From Chloroflexota bacterium (GTDB lineage Bacteria; Chloroflexota; Anaerolineae; Aggregatilineales; Phototrophicaceae), in contig WTGN01000014.1 in assembly GCA_011523545.1 (NCBI GenBank), positions 29,254 to 93,253 of the forward strand: a stretch of DNA of 64,000 nucleotides, written 5' to 3'. The position numbers were made by a program, and so were the translations under genes. The stretch's first letter is position 1. Every line of letters begins with the position of its first letter. A model generated the notes under the pieces. The model worked only from the letters and a program-made list of their open reading frames with translations, had not been told where the DNA came from and did not search any database. Shown piece by piece: positions 46,310 through 56,810 of this stretch.

Positions 46310-47304
46310 TAATTGCCCCTTTCATAACGAATCCGGGGATCAAGCCACATCAGCAGCAGGTCGGACAGAAAGACACCCACCACGGTCAATACACTGAGCA
46401 TCAAGAGCATGCTGGCGGCGGCGTAGGTGTCCTGCGCGATTAAGGCGCGCAGCAACAAAGGACCTGTCGTCGGCAAGCCCAAGACGATGGAGACGATTGC
46501 GGAGCCCGAGACGATTTGTGGCAGCAGGCTGCCGATGCTGCTGACGATCGGATTAAATGCCATTCGCAAGGGATACTTGATGATGAGGAAACGCTCGCGC
46601 AAGCCCTTGGCCCGCGCCGTGATCACATATTGTTTTTGGAATTCATCCAGCAACTGCGCGCGCAGAATGCGAATGAGGCCAGCCGTGCCCGCCGTGCCGA
46701 TGACGACAACCGGCACCGGCAAATGCGTCAACATATCCCAGAATTTCGCCAGGCTCCATGGGGCGCGAAGATATTCGGGGGAGAAGAGACCGCCTGGCGT
46801 CACGCCAAAAACACGCAGCATAATGATCATCAAGACCAGCGCGATGAGAAAATTCGGCGTCGCCAAGCCAATAAGCCCCATGAAGGAGAAAAAGTAATCG
46901 CCGATCGAATACTGATTGATCGCCGAATACAGGGCGATGGGCACGGAGACCACATAGACGAAGATAATCGACGCCAGCGACACGATCATAGTCAACAAAA
47001 GGCGCTCTTCAATGAGCGGCCAGACCGGCTGACCCCACTCGAAGGACTGTCCGAAGTCGCCCTCCGTCACCAGGGGAATAATCCAGTGGACATACTGCTC
47101 GTGCAGGGGGCGGTCAAGTCCGTAGCGGTGGAGGAGGAATTTCAGTTCTTCCTCATCGACGATATCGCCGGAGGCCTCAAGTTCGAGCGCGTAATTGTGG
47201 ATCCAACTACCAGGAGGCAAGTTAATTATATAAAAGGACAAAATCGAGACCAGAAAAAGAACGATCCCCATGTAAAGCAAGCGTCGGATGAAATAACTGA
47301 GCAT
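46309..47304 (-). CDS. Oligopeptide ABC transporter permease, OppB type
   Basis: This 331-residue permease starts the operon. Motifs are YFIRRLLYM at the N-terminus, LDRPLHEQYVHWI, and the ATPase-docking loop ARAKGLRERFLIIKYPLRMA. The first loop is longer than in the other DppB homologues here. No promoter was picked out in the gap to its right. Confidence 0.93.
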   Translation of the reverse strand: MLSYFIRRLLYMGIVLFLVSILSFYIINLPPGSWIHNYALELEASGDIVDEEELKFLLHRYGLDRPLHEQYVHWIIPLVTEGDFGQSFEWGQPVWPLIEERLLLTMIVSLASIIFVYVVSVPIALYSAINQYSIGDYFFSFMGLIGLATPNFLIALVLMIIMLRVFGVTPGGLFSPEYLRAPWSLAKFWDMLTHLPVPVVVIGTAGTAGLIRILRAQLLDEFQKQYVITARAKGLRERFLIIKYPLRMAFNPIVSSIGSLLPQIVSGSAIVSIVLGLPTTGPLLLRALIAQDTYAAASMLLMLSVLTVVGVFLSDLLLMWLDPRIRYERGN

Positions 47305-47818
47305 CGCCCGCTATCTGGTCCCTTGTGCTCAACTAGTGAGATGTAGCGCGGTGGACGGGAATAAGAACAAATTCGAACAGGCCTATAACATGTAACCGGG
47401 CCAACTACGCGTAAGGTTATCGCAGAGTAAATCCGCTGTCAAATGTCGTGTAGATGAACAATAGCTTCTGCCGCGAGGGTCGGCATTGGCTGTCCTCACG
47501 GCCTAATAGTTGCTGCAATGGGCAACGCAACCTAACCGGCGACACCATTGAAGTATGCTTCCGTGATTTTCACTTCTGCGAGGAACGAGATGGCTTTCTC
47601 GCCTATTAGCTTCCGCTACGATATCGCCATGGACAAAAGCTACGCAATTCTCGTGGGCAACCAATTCGAGAATCCCAGGATCAAAGTATCGACGTTCCAC
47701 TATAGCTTGTACATTCAGGATTACGCAGTCCATCATGGTATTGGGTATTGATATGCGTAGATATGTCGATGAGGTCGCCTTTTGTGGGCGGTGCAGAATC
47801 GGCATTGTATTCTGAAAC
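47305..47818. other. Intergenic region between importer and second decayed island
   Basis: About 510 bases with short frames on both strands (for example 47548-47751 plus) that I do not recognise. This should contain the promoter for the importer operon on the minus strand and the right end of the island. No inverted repeats or attachment site are evident. Confidence 0.4.
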
Positions 47819-48106
47819 TCAAGTGTTGGCTTCTTCGGGCGACCAGTTGTACATGGCGCGAAGTTCGTCCAGGTGATCCAGCCCCAGCCGCACAATCGCC
47901 TCACGAAAGTCTACACGCTCAATGCAAATACCGTCACCCAGTAGCGCGTACCAAGCGTCATCCAATTCCCGGATCAAAGATTTCTCGATATAAAACGAGG
48001 TCGTCTTGCGGTCCGGCTCCCGCTTCATCTCTTACTTTTTGGCTTCCGCCGGCGCTTGGGTCCGCTCGTCCAGGACAATCTCCTTCATGCTTTCCTGCAT
48101 ACTCAT
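47819..48106 (-). pseudogene. Ribbon-helix-helix-like partner of second parA, split by in-frame TAA
   Basis: The frame starts at ATG 48106, overlapping the parA2 stop (ATGA) as in the first locus. A TAA at 48034-48032 interrupts it after about 24 codons (AEAKK-stop-EMKREPDRK). The rest reads TTSFYIEKSLIRELDDAW, a beta-helix-helix like the protein at 36940. Translation might restart at ATG 48028. Without the stop the protein is about 94-95 residues. Confidence 0.55.
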
Positions 48107-48879
48107 GATCCCTCCTCCCCAATCCTTTGCACCACAAAGGCCGCCAATTCGCGATACTCTTCCTGGCATCGCCGCAGCGGCTCCTTCCGATGACGCCTCG
48201 TCGGCACATAACTGAACACCGAATGCCCGGCCGCGCGCGACGCATTCATGATTGCCTTGCGGTAACGCAGGCTGGGCGCCACCCAGGCTGGTCGTTCCGC
48301 CTTTAGCGCATCCAGGTAGGCCGCTTCATCGGGTGTGCCGCGGTAAGCGACCGGCACAAACCCGATCATATCCACCGTCGCCTCGCAGACACGTCCCAGC
48401 GACCGCAGTTGCATGATGACTCCGCCGATGGCAGGCATAAAGGCTTCGTGCATCTCGGCCGGCGCCAGAACCCGCTGGCAAGCCAGCAAGGCATTGTCAC
48501 TGACCGCGCCCGTCCCCGGCGCGCAATCCACAAGGATGAAGTCATAGGGCTTGTCTATCGCCTTCAAGACCCGGGCCAAACGCCATTCGCGATTGCGCTC
48601 GGGACCGAGCTTGCCCTCCGCCTGGCTCATTTTCACATGCCCTGGCAGGATATCAAAATGATCATGCGGGACGCGAATGATCAGCGCGTTCGGGTCACCG
48701 TCCATATCCACCGACATACTGAAGATGCTATCGCCGCTTTTGGCATGTATGTCCGCGCCGATGCCCTCGGAGTTTGCATTCAGATATTCAATGAGATTCA
48801 TGTTCTCATTCTCAGCGAGAACATGTTGCCCATGATAACTTGTCAGTTCGTCGGGGCTTGTCTTGAAGATGTTACGCAA
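48103..48879 (-). pseudogene. ParA-type partition ATPase lacking the Walker A region
   Basis: The 258-residue frame matches the middle and C-terminal part of a ParA ATPase (LTSYHGQHVL, DILPGHVKM, YDFILVDCAPGTGAVSDNAL, VDMIGFVPVAYRGT). The expected first about 40 residues with the P-loop lysines are missing and upstream sequence gives no continuation in any frame I tried. It is most likely a 5-prime-truncated pseudogene. It overlaps the small DNA-binding gene downstream. Confidence 0.65.
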
Positions 48880-49164
48880 ACCCGTGCTACGCGCTTGTGA
48901 TTTGCTCCTCGCAGCCTTTTAATGGCATTGACGCCCCACGGCGCATTTGCATGGCTTGCTAGAGGCGAGCACACTGCCTTACGCACAGAGCTACCTCATT
49001 GGGGCACAATCGCTTTGGCGGCAGGGTGAAACTGGGCATGTCCGTTCCACCGGCTAATTCGACGTCCATCTTGATGGACTTTGTGCTGCGCTAGCGGCAG
49101 TTGATGTCCAAACCTCGGCCCTTTCTTCTGCTGGCGGGACAATCCATACCATCGCAGCTCCGTT

Positions 49165-50274
49165 ATGCAGGCTGATGTGGCCCGTGCGGCATCCATCCTA
49201 ATAGAGTGCGAGGGCAGAAAGATTTCCAGGGCCAGATCCGCCCTGGAGGCGCTGCCTGCATTCCTGCCGCAGATAGAGTCTAAGCCGGTGCCCAGCATAC
49301 CGATCCCGAGCGGCGACAACGACCCGCGCTGGGACGCCATCAAGTTAGCGGTGCGCATCGCCCTCGATGTTCATGACTACAATCGCAAGGGCTTCAGCAA
49401 GAAACATTTTCGCTGTCCCGATCCGCAGCACGAGGACCCCGGCCCGAGCGCCAACTGGCACCGGGACGGCTTCTGCCACTGCTTCGGCTGCGGCAAAGAC
49501 TTCAATGCCAAAGAAATGGCGGAGTTCTTGCACATCCCCTGGCGCGCCCTGCTCGGGGGGCGGCGGCAGATCCCGTCCGCGGACAAGATCGACCTGAATG
49601 CCGCCCCGCGCGATTCTGAAGCTGCCAGCGCGCCGCCGTACTACAACGAACCGCCAGACAGCCTGCTCCGGCTGTTCAATAGGTACTACTCAACGATGCG
49701 CTCGTCGCTCTACTACAATGCCGCGCGGCTGCGCACCGCCGCTCTTTTGCCAGAGGCTTTCAGCGTACAAGAATTCATAGATGCCGCGCGGGCGCTGGGC
49801 TGCGAGCTCAAAGAACGCGCCATCTATGACAACTTTGAAGAGGCGCGCCACGGCGATGATCATCCCTTTACTGCAAAATTTGACCCTAGTGAGAACGCGC
49901 AGTCCCGGGACTGCATATTTCGCCTGCGTCCCGCCGAAGATTTCCAGGATCCGCTGCGACGCTCCAACCGCTTCCGCGTCTACGAATAGGAATTCCAGCG
50001 CGATCGCGATACCATCCTCGGCTTTGAGATTTTCGCCGCCGCACCACTAGGGTCAGAATTTGCAATAGCGCTGGAAAAGGCGCTGGAACCTCTGATGGAG
50101 GCGCAGAAACAGCCTTATGAGCGGCTCGTGCGCAAATGCGAGGAGATCATAGGTGCGAGGAAGCCGCGATGGCAAACCAGCAGGCGACGCCGCTGCCGCC
50201 AAATTGGAAGATTCGCAAGAAGAGCGATCTGCCGGCTGGGAAGGCGCGCGCCATCTTTACAGCCGATGGCCTGA
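49165..50274 (+). pseudogene. Primase-like zinc-finger protein interrupted by in-frame TAG
   Basis: The N-terminal region contains a CHC2-type zinc site, C84-x4-H89 and C106-x2-C109 (FRCPDPQHE ... CHCFGCGKD), as in DnaG-like primases of plasmids and phages. No TOPRIM part is seen. A TAG at 49987-49989 interrupts the frame (RVYE-stop-EFQRDRD), and it continues to TGA at 50272-50274. The total would be about 369 residues. The last 106 bases overlap the next gene. Confidence 0.6.
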
Positions 50275-50849
50275 ACCGGAGCCGCTCGGAATGGGAGGAC
50301 TAGCTTGGGATTAACTACGGCAGCGTCGGTTCGGTCCTCGACCGCGCCGGCATCCAGCGCACCGCGCGCATCAAACTGGTGAAAGCGAAGTCCAAAGGCG
50401 AGCTCCTGGCCAAGGCGGGCAAAGACAAGGCGCGGATCATGCGCGTCGAGACGGACGAAGGCAGCCAGCGCTTCGATGCCGCAATGGAAATCAGGGGCGA
50501 GGTGATAGCGACCCTGCAGCCGACAGCGGAACACGAACTCGTTTCCCACGAGCAGCCGGAAATCCAGCCGACGCCAGCCAGACCGCAGGCCGCGGCGGAG
50601 CCGGAATCCGACAGCGAGCGCGCCGGCAATATGGAAAAGCCGGGCAAGTGGCAGAAAGCCAGCTGGGATCCGCAATTCCGTTATTGGGAACTGATCAAGA
50701 TCTGCCGCCTCAAGCATGGCTACCAGGTCAAAGAGGGCGTCGGCGTCCATAACCCAGACACGAGAGAAATCTGGACCAACCCCAGTTTTGATGACCTCGT
50801 GCGCCTGATCCTTGGGGTCGAGCCCGATGAAGACGAAGAATTCACCTAA
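50169..50849 (+). pseudogene. Plasmid-type protein of unknown function with in-frame TAG
   Basis: From ATG 50169 a frame of 226 codons ends at TAA 50847-50849 and is broken once, at TAG 50301-50303 (EWED-stop-LGINYGSVG). The segment around the stop resembles a helix-turn-helix (LGINYGSVGSVLDRAGI). The middle is Pro/Glu-rich and the end has a compact basic/acidic domain (YWELIKICRLKHGYQVKEG). No family is recognised. Its position between a primase-like gene and a ParB-like gene suggests replication or partition. Confidence 0.5.
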
Positions 50850-51081
50850 GCGATGAAGCAATTGTATTTCTTGATACGTATACCTACGAATAAATGTAGC
50901 TATTCCTCAGAAAATGCAAGATCCTCGAACTAGCCTTGGCACACTCTCTTTTATTCACTAGTTGCATCAGGTTCTGCAGGATTGCAGCTGGGGCCCTCGA
51001 GGTGCGGTGAGCCAATGTGATGGGAATTCTCCCGTGGTGGGGCAGTTTGCCGCCTTTCTGTGATCATGCGACGATTTCCGT

Positions 51082-52209
51082 ATGGATGCCCCACAAATGA
51101 TCTCTCTCGGCGACATTGTGCTCCGGGATGATCTTGACCCCCGGCTCGGCCAGCGCGACGACGACTTGTTTCAGCAGTATGCGGATATCTTCGACCAGTT
51201 GCCGCCGATTGAGATTAATCAGGACAATGAGCTCGTTGACGGCTGCCACCGCGTCCGCGCCGCTGAGCGGGCTGGGAGGACTGAAATCGCTAATGTCGTT
51301 GTTGAGACCGATGGCGACGATGATCTAGGCGACAGGATGTGGGCAGCCAATCTGAAGCATGGGGTTCAGTACAGCCGGGCGCAGCGCCAAACGCAGGGGC
51401 TGAAATTGTATCAGCGGAAGGTGACTGCGGAAAAGATCGCGGGCCGGGTAGGTGTCAGCGCCGCTACGGTCAGGCGTTGGACGAAAGATCAGCGTGAGCG
51501 CGACAAGCAAGAGCGCAACGATCTTGTCATTGAGTTAGCGCAACAGGGTAAAACGCAAGCGTAGATTGCCGAAGAAACCGGTGTGCCGCAACGTACTGTG
51601 TCTGATATTCTTAGAGAAAATGTGCAAATGCGCGAATCCGCTAAAGGAGTGGAATCCTCTGAAAACACTGACAATGAGCCGAAATCCGAGGTAGCGACGG
51701 CCGAGGACCCCGAGGTATAAGACGAAGAAGCCCGAGCGTTAACTGAAGACACTGCATTGGATTCAGATGCGGAAGAAAAACCAGCTGATGAGCCCGTCAA
51801 ACTCGTACCGGAATCAGAATCAGAACCTTTGGACGAGACGGCGGAACAGGAAGCCGAACCATCACCCCCGGACCCGATTCCAGATGCCATTCTCAAAACC
51901 GCCCGCGCCGTCATGGTTGGATTCGTCGAGTTGCGACCGGATGATTATGTTGCCCGGCTTGAGGTATCCGCCAGTGAATGGATGACCATCACGGACGATT
52001 CCCTATCCAATGAACTGGAGCGCGAACTGCCGACGTCCGCAGCGGCGATGTGCTTGTGGCAAGAGTGGATGGTGTGGTATCAGAGCGGACGGACCAACGC
52101 CTTCACGGATGCCTTTGGCAGAATCGGACCGGTGTTTGTGCGCGGGCAGGCTGGTCAGTGGCGCATTGTATCGAGGCTGAGATCGGTGCTGCGACGCTTG
52201 TGGGCATAG
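51082..52209 (+). pseudogene. ParB-like protein with two in-frame stops (TAG, TAA)
   Basis: The N-terminal part shows a ParB/sulfiredoxin-type nuclease or CTP-binding fold (QLPPIEINQDNELVDGCHRVRAAERAG) followed by helix-turn-helix segments (KIAGRVGVSAATVRRW and IAEETGVPQRTVSDIL). The second one is split from its preceding residues by TAG 51562-51564 (GKTQA-stop-IAEE). A TAA at 51718-51720 interrupts the acidic linker. Without the stops it is a 375-codon protein with a C-terminal ELRPDDYVARL... domain ending at TAG 52207-52209. It is either a pseudogene or recoded. Confidence 0.65.
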
Positions 52210-52309
52210 TTGCGCAATCAAGCGTCACTGTGGCGCCTGGTGAGACATCGCCGTGATCAGATTCGACAATATGGAAATCATCGCCGCCCATCTTCTTTCC
52301 AGGGTCTAT

Positions 52310-53725
52310 CTACAGATCCTCAATCGCTGCCGCCTTGCGCAAATGCCAATCATGCTCTTGTTCATAGGCGTATGCTATTCGATAAACTATCGCCTCATCA
52401 AAGGCGCGTCCTGTCAACTGGAAACCATAGGGCAATCCTTCGCTGGTAATTCCGCAGGGCACGGTCAGCGCTGGCAGGCCCGCTAGATTTGCATTGAAGG
52501 TATGATGACACATCGAACCCACAGGCGTATCGGGATAGCCGTCCGCCCGCGGCGCATACAGTTGATTAAGCGGCGCGGTCGCAATTGGCATCGTCGGCCA
52601 AAGCATGGCATCCAGCCGATGCTCGCTGAAGGCGCTATTGATCGCATCGCGGTAGAGAGAACGGGCCTGTTGCGCCGCCAGATAATGGGTCGCCGGCACC
52701 AGCTCACCTAATTGCACGATGCTGCGCGTTGCTGGGTCATATTTTTCACTGTGTTCTCGGATCAGCTTGCGATGATAAGTGCTGCATTCCGAGAGCACGA
52801 TGGTGAAGAGCGCGTCCTGTGTGATTTCCAGTTCTGGTAGATTGATCTCTACAATCTCTGCGCCGTGCTGCCGATACTCGGCGATGACTGCCTCAACCGA
52901 CGCTCGAATGTCATCCCGGAGGCCGTCATAGAAGAAGTAGTCTCGCTCGACGCCGATGCGCATGCCAGCGACACCCGCTTCAAGATCGGCGCAGAAATCT
53001 GGCACAGGCTGTTTCGCGCTGGTTGGATCCTTGGGATCATAACCTGCCATTCCAGCCAGCAGCAAGGCATTGTCTTTTACCGTGCGCGTCATCGGGCCAA
53101 CGTGATCGAGCGACCAGGCAACGGGTACGACGCCGTAAATGCTGACGCGCCCAAAGCTCGCCTTCATGCCGACCAGATTGTTGATTGATGATGGCACACG
53201 GATGGAGCCGCCAGTATCCGTGCCAAGGGCGCCGAAGGACGAGCGGCTGGCAACCGCCGCGCCTGAGCCGATGCTCGAACCGCCCGGATAGCAGTTCAGA
53301 TCCCAGGGGCTTCGCGTAGGCGGTTCATTCGAGCCGAGGGCAAACTCATGGCAGCGCAGCTTGCCGATAATGATTGCGCCCGCCCCCTGCAGTTTCTCCA
53401 CACAGGTCGCGTCATATGCCGGCCGGAAACCCGCCATCACTTCTGAGCCTGATTCGGTGACGATGCCCTTGGTATAGATATTGTCTTTGATGCCGATGGG
53501 CAGGCCGTGTAGGGGGCCGCGCCGATCCCCCGCTGCTATCTCTGTATCGGCATGCTCTGCCGCCGCCAGCGCTTCTTCGGCGAGTATGTTGGCGTAGGCG
53601 TGGACGACTGGTTCTGTTTTTTCGATCGCGCGCAGGTTGGCTTGCACCAACTCTACTGAGGAAGTCTCGCCCGCGCTCAAAAGGTCGCTTACTTCACTCA
53701 GCGAAAGGTCAGTCAATTCGGTCAT
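52310..53725 (-). CDS. Amidase-signature family hydrolase
   Basis: This 471-residue amidase-signature enzyme has the Ser-cisSer-Lys triad: Lys at about 80 (GIKDNIYTKG), cis-Ser at about 150-151 (GGSSIGSG) and nucleophile Ser at about 174 (TDTGGSIRVPS). The family includes GatA, AtzE and other amidases. It overlaps the AtzG-like gene by 17 bases. The pairing and peptide importer suggest hydrolysis of an amide such as a peptide end or urea-type compound. Its 3-prime end lies about 100 bases from the decayed island. Confidence 0.92.
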   Translation of the reverse strand: MTELTDLSLSEVSDLLSAGETSSVELVQANLRAIEKTEPVVHAYANILAEEALAAAEHADTEIAAGDRRGPLHGLPIGIKDNIYTKGIVTESGSEVMAGFRPAYDATCVEKLQGAGAIIIGKLRCHEFALGSNEPPTRSPWDLNCYPGGSSIGSGAAVASRSSFGALGTDTGGSIRVPSSINNLVGMKASFGRVSIYGVVPVAWSLDHVGPMTRTVKDNALLLAGMAGYDPKDPTSAKQPVPDFCADLEAGVAGMRIGVERDYFFYDGLRDDIRASVEAVIAEYRQHGAEIVEINLPELEITQDALFTIVLSECSTYHRKLIREHSEKYDPATRSIVQLGELVPATHYLAAQQARSLYRDAINSAFSEHRLDAMLWPTMPIATAPLNQLYAPRADGYPDTPVGSMCHHTFNANLAGLPALTVPCGITSEGLPYGFQLTGRAFDEAIVYRIAYAYEQEHDWHLRKAAAIEDL

Positions 53726-53996
53726 CGCTCGCTCCTTTGACGGTCACTGTCGGTGGGTTTGTGTCGGCGGGTCTGTGTCCACGCGACCCTGCGTGACCCA
53801 GCCGAAAGATCGGCGCCGGCACGATATCCTGCAAATCAAAGGCATCGAAGGAGTCCACAGCCGCGAGTTGATTCATCAGCAACGCTGTCAACATTTCGGC
53901 TTCTTCCTGCGAGACTGGCAGTCCCATCTTATTCGCCAATGCCAGAATAACATCTGGTTCTAGGACTTCATCCGAACTTGCTCTGCCGTAAGCCAT
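53709..53996 (-). CDS. Small AtzG-like subunit
   Basis: This 95-residue protein has the two-helix profile VILALANKMGLPVSQEEAEMLTALLM then SFDAFDLQDIVPAPIF, like GatC/AtzG subunits that stabilise amidase-signature proteins. The C-terminal about 25 residues (Arg/His/Pro-rich) are less conserved. The overlap with the amidase indicates translation as a pair. Confidence 0.75.
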   Translation of the reverse strand: MAYGRASSDEVLEPDVILALANKMGLPVSQEEAEMLTALLMNQLAAVDSFDAFDLQDIVPAPIFRLGHAGSRGHRPADTNPPTVTVKGASDDRID

Positions 53997-54038
53997 TCCT
54001 CTTCTCCTCGTCGAAATAACCTGAACGTAAGCCGTACA

Positions 54039-55784
54039 TCAGTCGGCCATTGCACAATCTATTGCGAAAATCTGCTCCTCAATCCGCAGCAAGTGCACTT
54101 GCAACATTTGCCAGCAATTCAAATAAACGCCGTTGGCCGCAAGGTATGAGCCGACGACCAATTGATAGGGACTGGACTCAAAGTAGGCATAGGGATTTGT
54201 GGACGCTTCAAAGGAAATGTCGTTGTTTTCCATGGCTCGGCGCAGCATCGCTACCGTCCGTGCCAACATCTGCAGGATGCCCTCGTACCCGAAGTCCTGC
54301 TGCCATTCCTCCGGTGTCTGATAAAATAAGGCGTCTTCGAATGCGCGCACCATGTCCTGCAGCAGCTGCCCCCGCCGGTCGTTTTCCCGGCCGCCAGCCG
54401 ACAAGAGCGCTTCAGCTCGCTGCAGCAGCGTTTTCGCCCGCTCAAGCGCCCGGTGGATCCGCCCAGTCAGATCAGCGAAATCCTCCAGGCCGCGCTCCCA
54501 TACCATGCGTCCACTCAATCCAAAGACCGACATCGCATGACCTTCCGCCAGCCAGGCAGAGTCAGCCTGTGCCAGGTCATGCAGCTGTTCTACCGCATCG
54601 CCAATGGCGCCGCAGGCTTCCGCAATCTTCTCCAGCCCGTGGCCATTGGGCCAGGCATGCGCCACGCCGGACTCGCGCTTGACACATGGGGGACGCGCTG
54701 CGCTAAGCTGCCCCGCTTGCCAGAAGGCGGCGTTGGCGAGCATTCGCGCGGGCAGCCCCCAATCATCCATTGCCAGGTTGTAGCCGAACTCCGGATGCGA
54801 GCCAAAGAGCACGACGCGGCCCAAGCCATTGAATCCGCTCACGATATTGAGACGCCCTTCTTGTGACGCCTTGCCCAGCAGAGCCGCCTGTGGCTCATAG
54901 CCTTCGCTGAAACGCAAAAATCGCTCCGAATGTGTGAAGTCCGCGCTGTAGCCGGCTACGGCCGATAGCCCGGTCGCAGCGGAGGCCTCGGGCAGAAAGT
55001 CGGTGTCGACATCAAACAGGGGACCATTGTAATGTGTAATGTTGAAGCGCTCGGGCAAGCCAAACATGATCGGATGTTCCGGCCTTAGGTTGCGGCTTTC
55101 GATGACGCCAACACCCGGTGATTCAAGACCGATCCATTCTGTATCGCCGCGGTTCCAGATCAGCGCATTGACCAATTGCAGGTGGCGCTGCTGCGGGCAG
55201 ACTTCGAGGAAACTTTCGGCGACGATCGCAGCGTCGAAGGCGCCGGCGCAGGAGCCGATATACATGCCGCCACGCTGCACCCACGATTTGATTTGACGGC
55301 AACCCTCCTCGCCCAGCGGATTGAGCTGGCCCGCCATCGCTAAGCCTCCACCGCCCGGCACAGCGAACAAGTCGTAGTCGTCCAGTTTGCCCGCGCGGAT
55401 TTCCTGCGGGCTGATGAATTCCACCTGAAATCCGAGCTCTGCGAAAATACGGGCGTGGTTGAACGGCGCGCCTCCACCGCCATAAATCGCTATCCGCACA
55501 GGGTTTAACAGAAAACCGACGAAGCCCCGCAGATCCGCGACAGCCGTCGCTGGAACACCGTAACGCTCAAGCGCAGCTTGGAGCCGGAGAGGCGATATAG
55601 TACCCGCATCCGTGATTAGAAAGGTGCCGCGCACCAGCACCATTGGCTTTCCGTTCGTCGCCTCCGCGCGGAAAGGTTCGGTCGCCCAGCGAATCTTTGC
55701 ATTTTCCCGCAGCAGAAAGTTGATCAAGCGACAGGCGCGCTGCCAATTATCTTCGCGCTGCTCAACGATGAAGTGCGCTGACAT
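54039..55784 (-). CDS. BPL-N domain (glutamine-amidotransferase-like) protein
   Basis: This 581-residue protein carries a domain at about 112-250 that matches the biotin-protein-ligase N-terminal/class I amidotransferase-like fold: IAIYGGGGAPFNHARIFAELG, FAVPGGGGLAMAGQLNPLG and YIGSCAGAFDA, where a Cys could be a nucleophile. The C-terminal half is helical and unrecognised. It lies just after the OppF-type ATPase (13 bases) and upstream of the AtzG/amidase pair, so it may act on the same imported compound. Its function is unknown. Confidence 0.7.
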   Translation of the reverse strand: MSAHFIVEQREDNWQRACRLINFLLRENAKIRWATEPFRAEATNGKPMVLVRGTFLITDAGTISPLRLQAALERYGVPATAVADLRGFVGFLLNPVRIAIYGGGGAPFNHARIFAELGFQVEFISPQEIRAGKLDDYDLFAVPGGGGLAMAGQLNPLGEEGCRQIKSWVQRGGMYIGSCAGAFDAAIVAESFLEVCPQQRHLQLVNALIWNRGDTEWIGLESPGVGVIESRNLRPEHPIMFGLPERFNITHYNGPLFDVDTDFLPEASAATGLSAVAGYSADFTHSERFLRFSEGYEPQAALLGKASQEGRLNIVSGFNGLGRVVLFGSHPEFGYNLAMDDWGLPARMLANAAFWQAGQLSAARPPCVKRESGVAHAWPNGHGLEKIAEACGAIGDAVEQLHDLAQADSAWLAEGHAMSVFGLSGRMVWERGLEDFADLTGRIHRALERAKTLLQRAEALLSAGGRENDRRGQLLQDMVRAFEDALFYQTPEEWQQDFGYEGILQMLARTVAMLRRAMENNDISFEASTNPYAYFESSPYQLVVGSYLAANGVYLNCWQMLQVHLLRIEEQIFAIDCAMAD

Positions 55785-55796
55785 CTTGGAATCTCC

Positions 55797-56810
55797 TTAC
55801 ATCGGCCTAGGTTCAGTTGCAGCCTGTTCATACAAGAGGCAGGCGACGCGACGATTGGGCACAGTCGCTTTCAGCTTCGGCACAATGGACGAACAAGCTG
55901 CCGTCATCTGCGGACAGCGTGGATGAAAATGGCAGCCAGAGGGAGGATCAAGCGGAGAAGGCGGCTCCCCCTGCGGCAACTCCCAATCGACCCGCCGAGA
56001 TGGATCAGGTGTGGGAATCGCCGAGAACAGCACTTGCGTATACGGATGCTGCGGTGCGGCAAAGAGTTCTTCGGTTGCCGCCTCTTCAACGATTTTGCCA
56101 AGGTACATCACCGCCACCCTGTCGCTGAAATGCTGCACGACGCCTAAGTCGTGCGTTATGAATACATACGTCAAATTGAAATCGCGTTGCAGTTCTGAAA
56201 GCAGATTCAGTGTTTGCGCCTGCACCGAGACATCCAGCGACGAGGTCGGTTCATCGGCGATGATGATCTGGGGAGACAGAGCAAGCGCCGCGGCAATGCC
56301 GACCCGCTGCCGCTGGCCGCCGCTCAACTCGGACGGGTAGGCGCGGGCGTGCTCGCTCGTCAAACCCACTCGTTCCAATAGCACGTCGACACGTTTATTG
56401 CGCGCCGTCTTGCTGCCTTCAGCGTAAATGTCGAGTGGCTCACGGATGATGCTTCCAATGCGCATGCGCGGATTGAGGGAAGCATAGGGGTCTTGCAGAA
56501 TTATCTGGGCTTGCCGGCGGAATGCGCGCAATTCGGTTCGCCGCATGTCGAAGATATTCGCGCCTTTATATAGCACTTGACCTGTCGTCGGCTGCAGAAG
56601 CCGCAGCAGCAGGCGACCCAAGGTACTCTTTCCGGAGCCTGATTCACCCACGATCGCCAGTGTCTGCCCGGCGTAAACATCCAGCGACACAGATTCCACC
56701 GCTTTGACAGCCGCTTTCGCCCCGCGCAAGCTTGCCAGCAAGCCGGATTCGAGCGGGAAATATTTGCTCAATCCGCGCGCTCGCAGCAGCGGCTGCGCCC
56801 CGTTAGTCAT
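55797..56810 (-). CDS. Oligopeptide ABC transporter ATPase, OppF/DppF type
   Basis: This 337-residue ATPase has Walker A GESGSGKST (about 55-63), signature LSGGQRQRVGIAAALA, Walker B IIIADEPTSSLD and the C-terminal PPSGCHFHPRCP segment. The start at 56810 is chosen by homology (TNGAQPLLRARGLSKYFPL). It overlaps the previous gene by 8 bases. Confidence 0.94.
   Translation of the reverse strand: MTNGAQPLLRARGLSKYFPLESGLLASLRGAKAAVKAVESVSLDVYAGQTLAIVGESGSGKSTLGRLLLRLLQPTTGQVLYKGANIFDMRRTELRAFRRQAQIILQDPYASLNPRMRIGSIIREPLDIYAEGSKTARNKRVDVLLERVGLTSEHARAYPSELSGGQRQRVGIAAALALSPQIIIADEPTSSLDVSVQAQTLNLLSELQRDFNLTYVFITHDLGVVQHFSDRVAVMYLGKIVEEAATEELFAAPQHPYTQVLFSAIPTPDPSRRVDWELPQGEPPSPLDPPSGCHFHPRCPQMTAACSSIVPKLKATVPNRRVACLLYEQAATEPRPM

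Noticed and set aside
47819..52209. Genome-wide stop-codon reassignment as an explanation for the in-frame stops.
   Set aside because: Chromosomal genes here use TAG and TAA as ordinary stops (for example the binding-protein stops), so a genome-wide change is excluded; recoding limited to the element is kept only as a hypothesis.
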